This document shows, in pieces, positions 21,635 to 32,728 of a stretch of DNA of 64,000 nt. Each line of letters opens with the position of its first letter. Position 1 is the first letter of the stretch. Source of the DNA: Chlamydoabsidia padenii. Taxonomy: Eukaryota > Mucoromycota > Mucoromycetes > Mucorales > Cunninghamellaceae. The stretch is from contig JAIWND010000002.1 in the NCBI GenBank assembly GCA_025330725.1, positions 1-64,000 on the forward strand, written 5' to 3'. The translations under genes were made by a program, and so were the position numbers. The notes beneath the pieces are model-generated. The model was not told where the DNA came from, searched no databases, and saw only the letters and a program-made list of their open reading frames with translations.

Positions 21635-23616
21635 TTACAATCCCCCCTTTTCAGCTTCATACTCGGCCACAGTTGCCTTGTGGTTGGTATAAGCATCCAA
21701 TTGATCTTCATTTCGGCCAATGGCGTCTTCTTCAATATCAGTGGCATCATTTTTGCCATGGAAAATGTAGATAAGAATAGCACAGACAAAAGCAGCACAG
21801 GCCACACCAGTATACATCCAATGAAGCTTGGGATCCACAGTGACAGGGACCAGAGCAAAGCCAAGAATGGAGGCAAAACAGTTGGTGAATAAGAAGAGAG
21901 CCATGACAATAGATTTCATAGATTGAGGAGCCTTCTTGTAGGCATATTCCAGACCGGTGATGGAGGCAAAGATTTCAGACAAGGCAATAAAGACATAAGA
22001 TGGGATTTGATAACCAGCCGAAATCCAGTTTTGTCCCGTTTCACCTTCAGAGGGATAGTTGTAGTAAGGAGGAGTATTGTAGATCATGGATTGAATACCA
22101 GCAGTGTATGCCATGGCAATGGCACCAAACAAGAACCCAAGAGTGATGCGGAAGATAGGACGCATAGGGATCCCAATTTTACGGAGGAAAGGATATCCGA
22201 TTCGGTCCATGAGGGGAATGGTGATGATCAAGACAAGAGGGTCGATGTTTTGCATAATGTCATTAGGTACATTTCCAGTCAACATGGTACCTAAAAAAAA
22301 AAAAGAGAGTAGATTTAACACATTATTTTTTTCATTCATACTGTCCTTTCCTCCCTCCCCCCATTCATTAACTACTTACCAGCTTGAGAAATCAAATTGT
22401 TAGTAATTTGAGAGTAACACAACCAGTAGATAGGATACCAACAAAAGACAATACAAGCACGGATGGTACGCTTCAGTTCATCAACAAAGATATCATCCCA
22501 AGTAGCAACAGCAGCAAGTTCAGGATGAGTGACTTGAAGAAGAGAAGGCTTGCAAGCTTCCAAACCACCCTTGACCTTGCGACTAAACATAAACAGTTTA
22601 CCTGCTTCCAAAAATACAGAGCCACGAGGAGGAGTAGTGACATATTGTCTGTGACCGAGAATCACGACAATAATACAGGGGACAAACATGCAGGTAGGTA
22701 GTAGATAGGCAGCCCAAAAACCAACGTTCTTTTCCAATTCAGTGGTGGCAATAGCAGATAAGGAGCCGACATTGATACCCCAGTAAAACATGTTAAAGAT
22801 TTTTTGGTAAGTAGCTTGAGGAGTCACAATCACACGATCACCATTGGCGAGTGTCTTGACATAGGCAGTTCTTGATCGATATTGTTCAGCCACAAGAGGA
22901 GAGACATTGGCCTTGATACCACCTGTGCCAAGACCGATAATGATGATGGAGACAATAAAACCAGGAAAGGTACTGCCACTAAGGATAGCGGCAGGACTTG
23001 CTGTGGCTGTCAAGATAACCAAACCCACCATGTATACTATCGCAAAGAGCACGATCGTCTTGTATTTCCCTAGGTATTGATCTGCAATGATGGCACTATA
23101 AGGTATTAAAAGGAAGAGAGAAATGAGTCAAACCATTTAATCATATGTTTCAATTACTTACCCAATGATAGGAGTAATATAACACCAAAACTGGAAGAAG
23201 GTAGTAAGAGCAGTAGCGGTTTGTTGACCCTTTCCCCTAGAAAAGAAGTAAATAAGAAAGAAAGAGACAGTAAAAAAGTTAGTTTAAGCCTATTAACTTT
23301 ATACAATGACTTACATAGCACCAGGATGATCAGCAGGGAAACTGTAAGAAGGTGCGTTTTGGATGTAGTTTTGGAAGGGACCAGTAAGACCATAGTAAGT
23401 GAATCGTTCACAGAATTCGATCAAAATGACCAAATAGGCAGATTTGGGAACAGTATCGGCTACTTCACGCAGAGTTTTCCAGTCTTCATCAGTAGGTTCA
23501 GCATATTCTTCTTTTTGGTGATCGTAGATTTCCGCCTGGGTATGAACTTCCCGTTTTTCTTGGTGTGTTTCGGTTGTCGTCTGTTGTATAGACACTTGTT
23601 CTTGCTTTTCCGACAT
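21635..23616 (-). CDS. PTR2: Proton-dependent di/tripeptide transporter (POT/PTR2 family)
   Basis: Plasma-membrane symporter importing small peptides with protons. Four exons (23616-23315, 23236-23162, 23095-22380, 22290-21635) encode 582 residues, the usual size. The first helix carries the family ExxERFxYYG signature (EFCERFTYYG), followed by FWCYITPIIGA and the second signature GTGGIKANVSPLVAEQY. FNMFYWGINVGS, and later NWISAGYQIPSYVFIALSEIFASITGLEYAY, match helices 5 and 10. N- and C-terminal tails are charged and cytosolic, with Glu/Gln-rich stretches that could serve control by ubiquitin. A TTAAAACCCCG motif lies about 140 bp upstream of the start. No lesion is seen. Confidence 0.95.
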
Positions 23617-23756
23617 TGTTCAACAAATTAATGTACTGAAACGTAAAAAGGGTGGGTAAGAATACAAAAGGTCAAAGTAAAAAGAAGAAGAAGAACAAGA
23701 AGGGGGAAAAAAAGGAATAACTGATCACAAAAAGAATTTATAAAATCCAAATTGAA

Positions 23757-23767
23757 TTAAAACCCCG
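23757..23767 (+). promoter_or_regulatory. TTAAAACCCCG upstream motif of PTR2
   Basis: About 140 bp before the PTR2 ATG, followed by a TATATAA-like stretch (23789-23797). Confidence 0.4.
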
Positions 23768-25051
23768 ACGCTGGAACCACTTTTATATAAAAGGTGAATG
23801 AGCCTTCCTTTGCTTATATATGATAACATCATTTATCCTCTATGATAATATCTATCGAAAAATATTGTACTTTGTCTTGTGTTATCCCACGGTCATATCA
23901 CAACTTGCAGAAATAGTCTTGAAGAAAGCTCTGGAAAAGGAAATTTGGAAAGAAAAGGATATCAATAGTATAAGAGAAAAAGGCACATGAGCGATAATAA
24001 TGTTTTTGGATGTTTTCACACAGTGTGAGATCCGGCATAGTACAAGGAAACAAGAGAAGATGAAGATAAGGGAGTTTGAAACTTTTTTACGCACAAGAAC
24101 CATTCCTATTACTCTTTTTTGTCAAACCATATCGACGGTCCTCCATAATGGGTAATAATCGCCAAATTTATATTTACCTAACTATATGTTTCCTTAATGA
24201 CAACGTCTTTTTGAGTAGAATCGCTTTTTGATACATGTATCCTGAAAGACTTGCCACCCAGAAAGGGTGCCTGGAAAAAAAAAGATTCATATGCCGCTGT
24301 CAAACTCCGCTTTGAATGAAAAAAGCAGCCTGTGTAGTTTGATTGAATAAAAGAAAAAAAAAAGATCTCTTTCGAAAAAAGTACACTCGTCGGGTCATCC
24401 AATCAACTTTAAAGTTTCGGGCGTGACCAATAAAGGTTAATGAAAGTAATAAAAGGCATGACTTGATAAAAGAGTTCGATCGCCTCATTTATTTGGGTAC
24501 CCGCATAAAGACAGACACTGACTTTATACATTACACCTTTTGCAAAAAAATGATCAGTACAGTATAATACCAGCCATCTCTGTTATGGTTTCAAAAGAGG
24601 CAGATCACATGTAAGAGTTCATAAACCTTACTTGGATCTGTATCAATAAGGTTGCACGGTAAAACGATGGTCCCACACCACTGGAGCCAATCAAATTAAT
24701 TGTCGGTGTTTGAATATAAGTCATTGTTTGTTCGCATGGATATCATGGTGAGAGGCATGACAGGTATAAAAAAAGTTAATTGGTTTGGTTGAAATTGACT
24801 ATACTATACATATACAAGAATTTAGGGTTGGGTGGGGAATCTATAGCTAACACAATGACACAAGTCTACCAATTTGCCAGCACCTATTTCCAGGGATTAA
24901 TCTATACTGTACCCCCACACCACGCCCAAACATTATATAAAATGATGTTATAAAATATTATCAATTATGAGATATATAATAGTAGCAATAAAGTAAAAAA
25001 ATTATTATTCCTGCCGTCGTCGTCGTCTTTTTCGGGTCGAGATGTCGTTGT
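23768..25051. other. Intergenic region without recognised gene
   Basis: AT-rich, with short open frames that show no domain, codon bias or splice context. It holds the distal PTR2 promoter. Confidence 0.4.
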
Positions 25052-25430
25052 TCATTGCTTTTCCTTCGCCTCGATTTCCCGTACATCTGGAGCCACAAGA
25101 GATATTGCTTGTGGATATGTTGTTGGTTTAGGAAGATCAAACACACCTCTTGATGAGAACGAGATTAATCCGTGCGATGATGGCGATGATCGATCAGTTC
25201 TGGTCCCAGTTTTAGGTGGCGATGATGTTGGTGATGATGGTGAAAGAAGTAGCAATGAAGAAGTGAAGTTGACCTTTTTGGTGATGAAGAACAGGGACCG
25301 ACTGCGTCAGCTACTGTCTTGGATGTGAGTGCTGTTGTTGTTGAGTATTCAATAGTAGTTGTTGCTGTTCGAGTAATCGTTCAAGCCATTTTTTTATTCG
25401 TCCAGTTGCATTAGTTAAAGCATTGGCAGT
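25052..25430 (-). pseudogene. Remnant of an unknown gene (Ser/Pro-rich protein end)
   Basis: Two minus-strand stretches look coding but do not join into a gene. The right one (about 25430-25317) reads like a helix with Gln-rich repeats (RIKKWLERLLEQQQ) and ends in a stop, with a stop also just before it. The left one (25255-25052) is a Ser/Pro/Thr-rich linker followed by a conserved-looking tail (RGVFDLPKPTTYPQAISLVA). No start codon or upstream exon is visible, and the right side runs into repeats and the Fanzor relic. I read it as debris of a gene broken by insertion. The family is unknown. Confidence 0.3.
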
Positions 25431-25567
25431 ATTATTTAGTTATCTATTTCCACGATGCCACGATTGATCATGTCTCATCATGTATACTTCACGATTGAAT
25501 GAGGTAAATACATGACGAATCTTCTATCCGGTAATTAGATGACTCAATCATAGTTAATATTACAAGA

Positions 25568-25620
25568 TCCATCGTGTATTTACCTGATTCAATCATGCAA
25601 TCGTGTAAATACTCGATGGA
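25568..25620. repeat. Hairpin (inverted repeat) upstream of the Fanzor relic
   Basis: Arms 25568-25583 and 25605-25620 pair over 15 of 16 positions (TCCATCG.GTATTTAC with GTAAATAC.CGATGGA), with a 21-nt loop. A near-copy of the inner arm and loop occurs inverted at about 25491-25513, and ATCCATCGTG recurs near 25650. This is a cluster of palindromic repeats, perhaps the end of a mobile element. Confidence 0.7.
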
Positions 25621-25635
25621 TGTCATGCATTTTAC

Positions 25636-27465
25636 ATGATTATATCTGATCCATCGTGCAATCGTGTAATTTACAAGATCAATCACTACGAGCTTTGCAA
25701 ACACTTTATCCCACTGACATTCAGTGAAAGATTGGAGTTCTTCACCTCAAAAGTAAAAAAAAGACAAGGACGGACCAAATTGAGCGAAGGAGATTTTATT
25801 AACTTGATGAAAAATAGCGAAGCAAGCAGAAAATATATCCCCAACGTATACGACAAGGTTCCGATATATGGAACGAACGTCAGGGTAGACTAAATGAACA
25901 AGGTAAAAAGGAATTTGGCAAAGGCATATGACTTTACTTATTTACCAACTGTTGACTTTTATGAGCCTACAAAGACAAAAAAAGCACATATTAAGAGAAT
26001 ATGTGACAAGAAGTACTACCCTATGATGAATAATTGACGTCAGTATGTTGCGGAAAACTCTACCATAGCTTTAAACAACATTTTCCTGGTGAATCAAGCA
26101 AGCAGCAATATTGCGGGTCCAAGTAAGCGAAAGCAGCCGGGAAGCACAGGGCGACTTACCATCAAACGGGTGAAAACTAACGAAAAGATCAAAATGGTCA
26201 AGGCAAACAAAAACATCCTGAAACCTCTTTTCAAAAATCAGTATGATCATATGATGCATATAGCTTCAGATGCAGTTTATGAAATGTCCAATAGTGTGCA
26301 GCTCACTGTATATCATCATCTTCAAAGGTAAAGTCCGCTAAATTGTAAAAAACAAACTGATCAAAAAGATGATGGATACAAAACTGGACACTCATGGGAA
26401 AAACCAAAATATACTGGCAAACTACCGTCAAATCAATGATATTAACAAAAAAAAAGCTCTTTTGTATAACAAGCTAAAGGCTTCACTATCATCGACATCA
26501 TCACCCAAAACCTTATCAACCTCCTCAACATCCTCATCAACACCCTATCTACGTCAAGATAATACCAAATATATTGGCGTGGATCCGAGCTTCAAAACAA
26601 TAGCGAAAGCTGTGTTAGTGAATGGTCCGCAAATAGGGTGGTATCTACTTTTAGCAAACAAGTTCACCCCTTTGCAAGAAGAAGTCGATCGTCAAAGTGG
26701 AAGCCAGATAATGAAGATCATGAAAGTAACCACACAGGACATCTGGGCTCAGAAAATCAGCAGCCATTCACGAACGAATCGCCATCAACATGTTTTGAAG
26801 AATAAGAAGGAACAAAACAATATCAATGCCATTGAACAACATCTCTCATAGATTGGACAAGATCGTGAAAAACAAGATGATCAGCACCACACCTACGTCG
26901 AAAACATACATGAAAGTCAAGGATACCGACATCGTCTCCAAGCATTCTACCAATTCCCATGGATGGAGAAGCACACAAATGGCACAGAACGTTTCACAAG
27001 CAAGGCATATTATTCGGCGGCAACAAAACTGATACGAAATCCGCTCGAAACCAAAAAGAAAGATCACAAAAAAAACTATTGTATTCTATGGTGATGCTGG
27101 CCTAGGTCATGGTTCAAGAGTAAAAGGACACCAGCGCCGAAACACAACCAATTTGCAACACTCTGGCGCTCTGAAAGCACAAGTCCATGACACAAACGAA
27201 TACCATATTTCAAAACTTTGTTGTTTATGCGACTCTCAGGTGGTACACCCGCGGCGGCAGCCCAGCAGCAAGCTAAGTCTCGGCATCGTTGTGTGTATCA
27301 ATTCTGACTGCATCGGATTTGCCTCGCAGGGGCGGGATTAAAATGCTGCGATTAATATTTTGAAAAAAGGGGTTTACAAAATGACGATCAAGGACGCTTA
27401 CCCTGCTTTCACACCATCGACAACAACCACCACCGCCAGCTTTGTTCGAGTGCTTATTCGGTGAC
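25636..27465 (+). pseudogene. Decayed Fanzor (eukaryotic TnpB-like RNA-guided nuclease) gene
   Basis: Several plus-strand frames, broken by stops and shifts, together resemble a Fanzor protein. The order is: an N-terminal part with FTYLPTVDFYEP and VAENSTIALNN; the RuvC-I motif YIGVDPSFKTIAKAV with the catalytic Asp; a helical middle ending FYQFPWMEKHTNGTERF; TIVFYGDAG (RuvC-II side); EYHISKLCCLC...CINSDC, a four-cysteine zinc ribbon; and a last RuvC-III motif reading GRD, stop, NAAINIL. Lesions visible are in-frame stops at about 25891, 26036, 26848 and 27340, and frame changes near 26335 and 27065. The protein cannot be made. Order and spacing match the TnpB/Fanzor RuvC nucleases of fungal transposons. 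The N-terminal part is the least certain. Confidence 0.72.
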
Positions 27466-27700
27466 GCCAATCCTTGGAACGAGGTTATGACGCACTACCT
27501 CCCTCGGGAAGGATATTCGACGCAATAGTTTACTACTTACGGTAAGCTAAAAGGAAGTTCACGTTCATACATATCCGTTATATTTTTCACTGACATTTTT
27601 ATTTTCTCCGACAAATCGCTGCAAAATTAAAGTTGCGCAAGTAAAAAAAAAAAGTTTCAGGCGAAAAAGTCATTGCCCTCCTTCTCTCCCATTCACCAAA

Positions 27701-29303
27701 ATGGAACAACTAAACAATCTGGTCCAACATCAACACCAAGGAACCAAATTGACTCTGACAGCACTTGCAGCCTCTTTATTAACTGCCTGCAGCATACTCA
27801 GTTATCAAGGCTTATACCGTCATTACCTACAACAAGGCGGAAAACCGACAAAGCACCAAGCGACACATGATCTCAACACCAATGTTTCAATCAATACGGT
27901 GACAATTCTCGGCGACGACAAGCTTAAGACACTTGCTGATTCATTTGTCATCATTGTGGGTGCAGGTGGTGTGGGCTCCTGGGCAGCATTGATGCTTCTA
28001 CGTGCAGGCGTACGACGATTACGACTTGTGGACTTTGACCAAGTAACCCTCAGCAGCCTCAACCGACACGCTGTGGCCACCTTGGACGATGTAGGCACAC
28101 CCAAAGTCAAAACCATGGAACGACATTTTAGGCGCATATCACCTCACTGTCATCTGGATTGTCGCATCGACCTCTTCAACGCGGACAATGCTGACGATTT
28201 ACTGGCCGGTGATCCTGATTATATCGTGGATGCCATTGACAATATCAACACCAAGATTGATCTCGTGCGTTACTGTTTTGAAAATAAACTCAAGGTGATT
28301 AGTTCGATGGGTGCTGGTGCCAAGGCGGATCCTTCTCGTATCCAGATCACAGATATCAGCGAAACTTTAGGTAAAATCAATTCAAACCAAGAGGTAGAAG
28401 GGGACCTAACATGTTATATATATTTTAGAGGATCCTTTAGCACGTACGGTGCGACGTCAATTGAAAAAATATAACATTGAACATGGTGTTCCTGTGGTTT
28501 ATTCCACCGAGAAACCTCATCATGTGAAATTACTCCCCTTAGGTAATGATAGCTTTTTGGTGGACATTGGACAAGATTAACTAGGCTTTCTTTTTTTTAC
28601 ACCATCTCTTATGTATTGGATATGTTCTATAGATCAAGATCGCGTAGAAGATGCTGATGATTATGCCGCTTTGCCTGACTTTCGATCTCGTATTCTTCCA
28701 GTCCTCGGTACACTTCCCAGCATGTTTGGTATGGCTATTGCCAATCATGTTATTCTTGAATTGACACAATACCCTAGTTATCATCCCTTACCTATCAAGC
28801 TACGAGAAGGCCTCTATGACCGCCTACAACGTGATCTGATGGTGCGCGAATCAAAGCAATTCAATACAAGGTAAAACATACACATTAGATCCATCATACA
28901 TACCGTTTACTCACTTTTATATATAAAGGAATTGTCCACTTGATGTGAAAGACGTTGGTTATATCTTTGAAGAAATGTGGCATGGTAAAAGTGTGCTGAC
29001 AGGACCTCAGAATCAGATGGCTCTGGTGCGATGGGATCGGACGAAACCTTTAAACTTTATGAACACCGTGGTAATGTCCAAGGAAGAAGCCAAACGACAT
29101 GATGCATTACCGATGAATGTCGATCTGGAACAACATTATGGCAAAGGTAAATAATCAGACTATGTATAGTCTTGGCTTGTAGGAAGAAGATACTAATAAA
29201 ACAAACTACTTTTAATCTTTATGTTGTAGACATCTGTGTGATGGTACAAGATAGGCTCAAGGATGAAGAACACAGGCGTCATATATGGAATTATGCATTA
29301 TAG
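27701..29303 (+). CDS. tRNA threonylcarbamoyladenosine (t6A) dehydratase, TcdA/Tcd1-2 family
   Basis: An E1-like, ATP-dependent enzyme that turns t6A37 of tRNA into its cyclic form; the yeast homologues sit on the mitochondrial outer membrane. Five exons (27701-28370, 28429-28542, 28633-28870, 28929-29146, 29230-29303) encode 437 residues, close to yeast Tcd1/2. An N-terminal membrane helix (LTLTALAASLLTACSILSYQG) is followed by the ThiF nucleotide site VIIVGAGGVGSWAALML. Then come LVDFDQVTLSSLNRH (adenylation motif), DYIVDAIDNINTK, and SSMGAGAKADPSRI with the family GAG.K.DP motif. The last exon reads DICVMVQDRLKDEEHRR. The downstream segment at 29408-29517 has a compatible phase and could be an alternative last exon. 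Confidence 0.93.
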
Positions 29304-29407
29304 TTTAAAAACAACTTCCTTTTAGTATAGACACGTAGATATCAAACCAAATAAATAAACTAAATCATGTATTAAACTTTTACACAATGTAATTGTCTTA
29401 TATCTAG

Positions 29408-29517
29408 TTTATGGAAAAATGATTCCTGCTTCAAGCAAAGTGATCCAATCACTCTGTACGTACCGTAAGCCTACATTGGTGGGATTTGAAATGATGACAG
29501 AACAGGATTATAGGTAG
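29408..29517 (+). other. Exon-like segment after the t6A dehydratase gene
   Basis: A TATCTAG acceptor precedes an open segment of 36 codons ending in TAG (YGKMIPASSKVI ... VGFEMMTEQDYR). Its phase would also fit exon 4 of the upstream gene, so it may be an alternative terminal exon, or a fragment of another gene. I do not recognise the family. Confidence 0.3.
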
Positions 29518-29569
29518 GTCCCGGCGTGTAGTGTTGGTACTGATAAACTATTGAGAAAAACAACTCAAT

Positions 29570-29760
29570 ACTTGGTATCAATCAATACCAACAGTAAATG
29601 GCATTGATTTTGATAAGATATTGACAACTGGTATTGATCAATACCAATAGTAAATAGTATCGGTATTGATGAAGTATTGATATTGATTAGGTATTGACAG
29701 CTGGTATTGATCAATACCAACAGTAAAATGGTCTTGTTTTGATCAATACCATTACTTGCC
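29570..29760. repeat. Tandem repeat built on the palindrome GGTATTGATCAATACC
   Basis: About three degenerate units of 55-72 bp. Each starts with GGTAT(TG/CA)ATCAATACC followed by AA(C/T)AGTAAA. Exact palindrome copies begin near 29632 and 29703, with a variant near 29575 and a partial copy near 29740. Interspersed TATTGAT words fill the units. Not coding. Confidence 0.75.
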
Positions 29761-30028
29761 ATTTTGTATTGATACCTAAGAGCAGGGCTTTTGCTATAAA
29801 TCATACTGAAACTATTTCATAAAGTACATACAGCTTTTTGGTTTATTTGAATCGATTGGTAATTAATCGAGTCATGGCCTATTGCTAGGCAAGAACTAGC
29901 GGGGTTTTAAAAACCAAGTTGATCTCCAGAAAGTCAAGATCATTCATGTGTGCATTGTATAAGAGATAAACAAGACGATTTTTATTTCATTCAAAAAAAA
30001 GAAGGGGGAGACTACAACTAGAAGGGAT

Positions 30029-30786
30029 TTATTCTTCGTCATCTTCGGCATCATCACCACCAGCAGCGGCAGCAGCCCGCTTTCTCTTGCAGCGACCAGC
30101 ACGACCACCACCATAGGGAGAGGTCAAAGCAAAGTCAATGTGCTTTTGGGATTCCAAACGGACAACGAAAGAAGGCACGTTGACGATTTGCTTACCAACA
30201 CGGATGTGACGTTGACGGATCAAGACACGGGCATGATGGATAGACTTGGCAAGACCAGACTTGAAGACTTGGGTTTGAAGACGACGTTCCAAGAAATCTT
30301 CAATCTTGAGACCCAAAACGTAATCGAGCTTCATGCGATCTTCGGTCAAGACCTATAAAGAAACATACGGGGTTAATACACTCACTACCTTTGTTTATCC
30401 CCTCCCTTTATTTTGATTACTTACACCAATGCGGACAAGACGGCGAATCAAGGCGTTACCTTCAAAGAGACGCTTGGGGTCCTTTTCATCCAAAGTCAAA
30501 AGTTCACGAGCAGCACGACGGATCTTGGACAAGGTCAATCCGACACGCCAGACTTCCTTCTTGTTCTTGAGACCGTATTCACCAACCAACTTCAATTCTT
30601 GGTCGAGACGAGCGGATTCGAAAGGACGCTTGGGGACCTTGTAGGTCTTGGAGTCTATTAATTGTTGTCATGGAAGTAAAGTGTGTGAATGCACATGGTT
30701 GGTATAACAATATCCTTTATTAAAAAAAAAAAAAGCAAAGCAGTGTTATTTTGAGATTACTTACAGGTTCTGGAAGCACCGGTCAT
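30029..30786 (-). CDS. RPS9: 40S ribosomal protein S9 (uS4)
   Basis: A small-subunit protein that binds 18S rRNA early in assembly and lines the mRNA entry side. Three exons (30786-30765, 30654-30425, 30352-30029) encode 191 residues, the standard length. Recognisable parts are [20 protein letters not shown], the S4 domain stretch [35 protein letters not shown], and the end PGGGRAGR-like tail ([14 protein letters not shown]) with an Ala and acidic terminus. The short first exon (22 nt) is typical of fungal ribosomal protein genes. It lies head to head with the eL21 gene, sharing a 570-bp promoter. A TTTCCCGCC box is about 100 bp upstream. Confidence 0.98.
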
Positions 30787-31356
30787 GTTTCTACTAAAAG
30801 TGGGAAAGAGGGGGAACAAAGACAGGTCAAGAAAATTTTTTAGCTTTATTTGTCTGCTCACTTTTTTCAAGCCACTTTTTTCATTTCCCGCCTCTGATCC
30901 TCCCCAAGGCGACAAGTTTAGATTCCCCTACTATGTTGGTGACCTTACATGGTGGACCTGATACATCTCCTTTAACCAAGCCGATAATTGTATAAAATAT
31001 TCTTTTGTCCTCTAGAATTTTAAAGATGATTATTTTGAATTCATATTTGTTCATAACTTGCCATTACCAGTGTGCCCTGAAGCTGATCCCATAAAATATT
31101 TACACGCCGATTGAAAATCTTTTACTTGAGGGGAGCACCCTCTCCATTGTTTTTTAGACCCTTCTCTTTCAGCTGTACATCTTTGGTAAGGCGACAATGG
31201 CTCAAAAAGACACTACCTTCACAGCCACACTATGAACATTACTGACGATTCGGGGGAGGGGAGGGGAGGGGTTTGGCGCCCGTACTATCTGATTCGACCG
31301 TGCTCACCCTCCACTTTTATCCTTTTTTTTTATGTATATACAAATGTGTTTAGACA
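30787..31356. promoter_or_regulatory. Shared divergent promoter of uS4 and eL21 genes
   Basis: The 570 bp between two ribosomal protein start codons. It holds a TTTCCCGCC box (30885-30894), a GGGGAGGGGAGGGG run (31255-31271) and T-rich stretches before both starts. The layout suggests joint control, but no factor can be named. Confidence 0.55.
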
Positions 31357-32083
31357 ATGCCTCACTCATTCGGTCGTAAGTATTCAAACCTGATATATAT
31401 GACACTCTTTTTATTTATAGTCACTATGAAACTCACTCTTTTATGTACATTGACTTGTAGTCCGTGCTCGTACCCGCCACATGTTCTCCCGTAACTTCCG
31501 GGAACATGGTGCCATTCCTTTGTCTACTTACTTGAAGACTTACAAGGTTGGAGACATCGTTGATATCAAGGCCAACGCTGCTGTCCAAAAGGGTATGCCT
31601 CACAAGTTCTACCATGGGTAAGTCTAAAAAAAAAAGAAAAGGTGGGATAGAGACACATATTTTATACCAATCACCCTTGTCATCTCATCTAGTCGTACTG
31701 GTGTTGTTTACAATGTCACCAAGTCTGCTGTCGGTGTCATCATCTACAAGAAGGTCGGTAGCCGTTACATGGAAAAGCGCGTGAACCTCCGTATCGAACA
31801 TGTCAAGCATTCCAAGTGCCGTCAAGAATTCTTGGATCGTGTCAAGGAAAACGCTCAAAAGAAGATCGAAGCTCGTGCTGCTGGTGGTAAGTAGGGATTT
31901 TGGTGGGATCATGGTATATACATATGTGTACATTTTGACTAACTTGAATTTATTGTTATGTAACTTATAGTCAAGGTCAACCTCAAGCGTATCCCTGTCC
32001 AACCCCGTGATGCTCGTCATGTCTCTACTGCTGACAATGTCCCTCAAACCATCACTGCTATTCCCTATGAAACTCTTTTGTAA
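31357..32083 (+). CDS. RPL21: 60S ribosomal protein L21 (eL21)
   Basis: A large-subunit protein. Four exons (31357-31375, 31461-31617, 31693-31886, 31971-32083) encode 160 residues, the family length. It starts [19 protein letters not shown], then has [23 protein letters not shown] and [15 protein letters not shown], and ends with [11 protein letters not shown]. The first exon is 19 nt long. It is divergent from the uS4 gene, with an AATAAA signal right after the stop (near 32116). No anomaly. Confidence 0.98.
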
Positions 32084-32185
32084 ACATACTTTTGATAATC
32101 TCATTCTTGTAACTCAATAAAAAAGTAAAATTGACACATTATCTCATCTGTCTCTTGCAGCAATAAAATAAAAATCTGTTTTATA

Positions 32186-32197
32186 TTTAAATACCCG
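32186..32197 (+). promoter_or_regulatory. TTTAAATACCCG upstream motif
   Basis: A variant of the recurrent motif, about 75 bp before the small coiled-coil gene. Confidence 0.3.
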
Positions 32198-32271
32198 ACT
32201 TTTTTTTTTCTTTTTTTTTTTTGCTCTTTTTCACTTTTTTTTTTACTTCTTTATACACATTGGATCTTATT

Positions 32272-32526
32272 ATGTCACCAAGTCTCACCACCGAACCAAC
32301 TCTTGTACCTGAAGGCGAAGACGATCTTCAAGTCCAAAAGTGGTTAAAGGAACTTGATAATGCAGAACAACTCATGGACAAACTTGAAGCAAAAACGGAG
32401 AAACTTGACGCCAAGATGGATGCACTTCTCAGTAGCCTTAATGATATGAACAAACCCGCCAATGACCTAACGAACGCTACCCCAGTAAACGAACCCACAA
32501 CCGAACAACAAAACGACAAGCAGTAA
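32272..32526 (+). CDS. Small acidic coiled-coil protein
   Basis: A single-exon gene of 84 residues with an ATG after a T-rich leader. The centre (about residues 20-60) is a clear amphipathic coiled coil with regular Leu and Met spacing (WLKELDNAEQLMDKLEAK, then LDAKMDALLSSL), flanked by polar tails with Thr/Pro and Gln. The size and single helix resemble small subunits of fungal complexes, but I do not recognise the family. Its 3' end is followed by AT-rich sequence with possible polyadenylation signals. It lies 190 bp downstream of the eL21 stop on the same strand and has its own upstream motif. Confidence 0.6.
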   Translation: MSPSLTTEPTLVPEGEDDLQVQKWLKELDNAEQLMDKLEAKTEKLDAKMDALLSSLNDMNKPANDLTNATPVNEPTTEQQNDKQ

Positions 32527-32728
32527 TCATAGGGGTACTCAGTTCCATCTTGATGTTTTGGTTGCTTCCTGGTATCGTAGCTTTATATCCTTACTCTCAT
32601 CCATGTTAAACATAAACATCCCTTTTTTTATATATCAACACTCTATGTCTTTTATGATGTTGGTGGTGGTGGTGGTGGTGATGATGATGGTGCCTGTTTG
32701 TGAATTCTTCTTCTCTCTCTATTAATAG

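Noticed and set aside
26071..26259. Minus-strand frames within the Fanzor relic
   Set aside because: Antisense of the conserved plus-strand frame; no separate gene.
27153..27341. Bacterial contamination as source of the TnpB-like sequence
   Set aside because: The segment lies between fungal genes with the same composition, and the motif order is closer to eukaryotic Fanzor than to bacterial TnpB.
29595..29804. Minus-strand frame of 79 codons over the palindromic repeats
   Set aside because: It is a translation of the tandem repeat units, not a protein gene.
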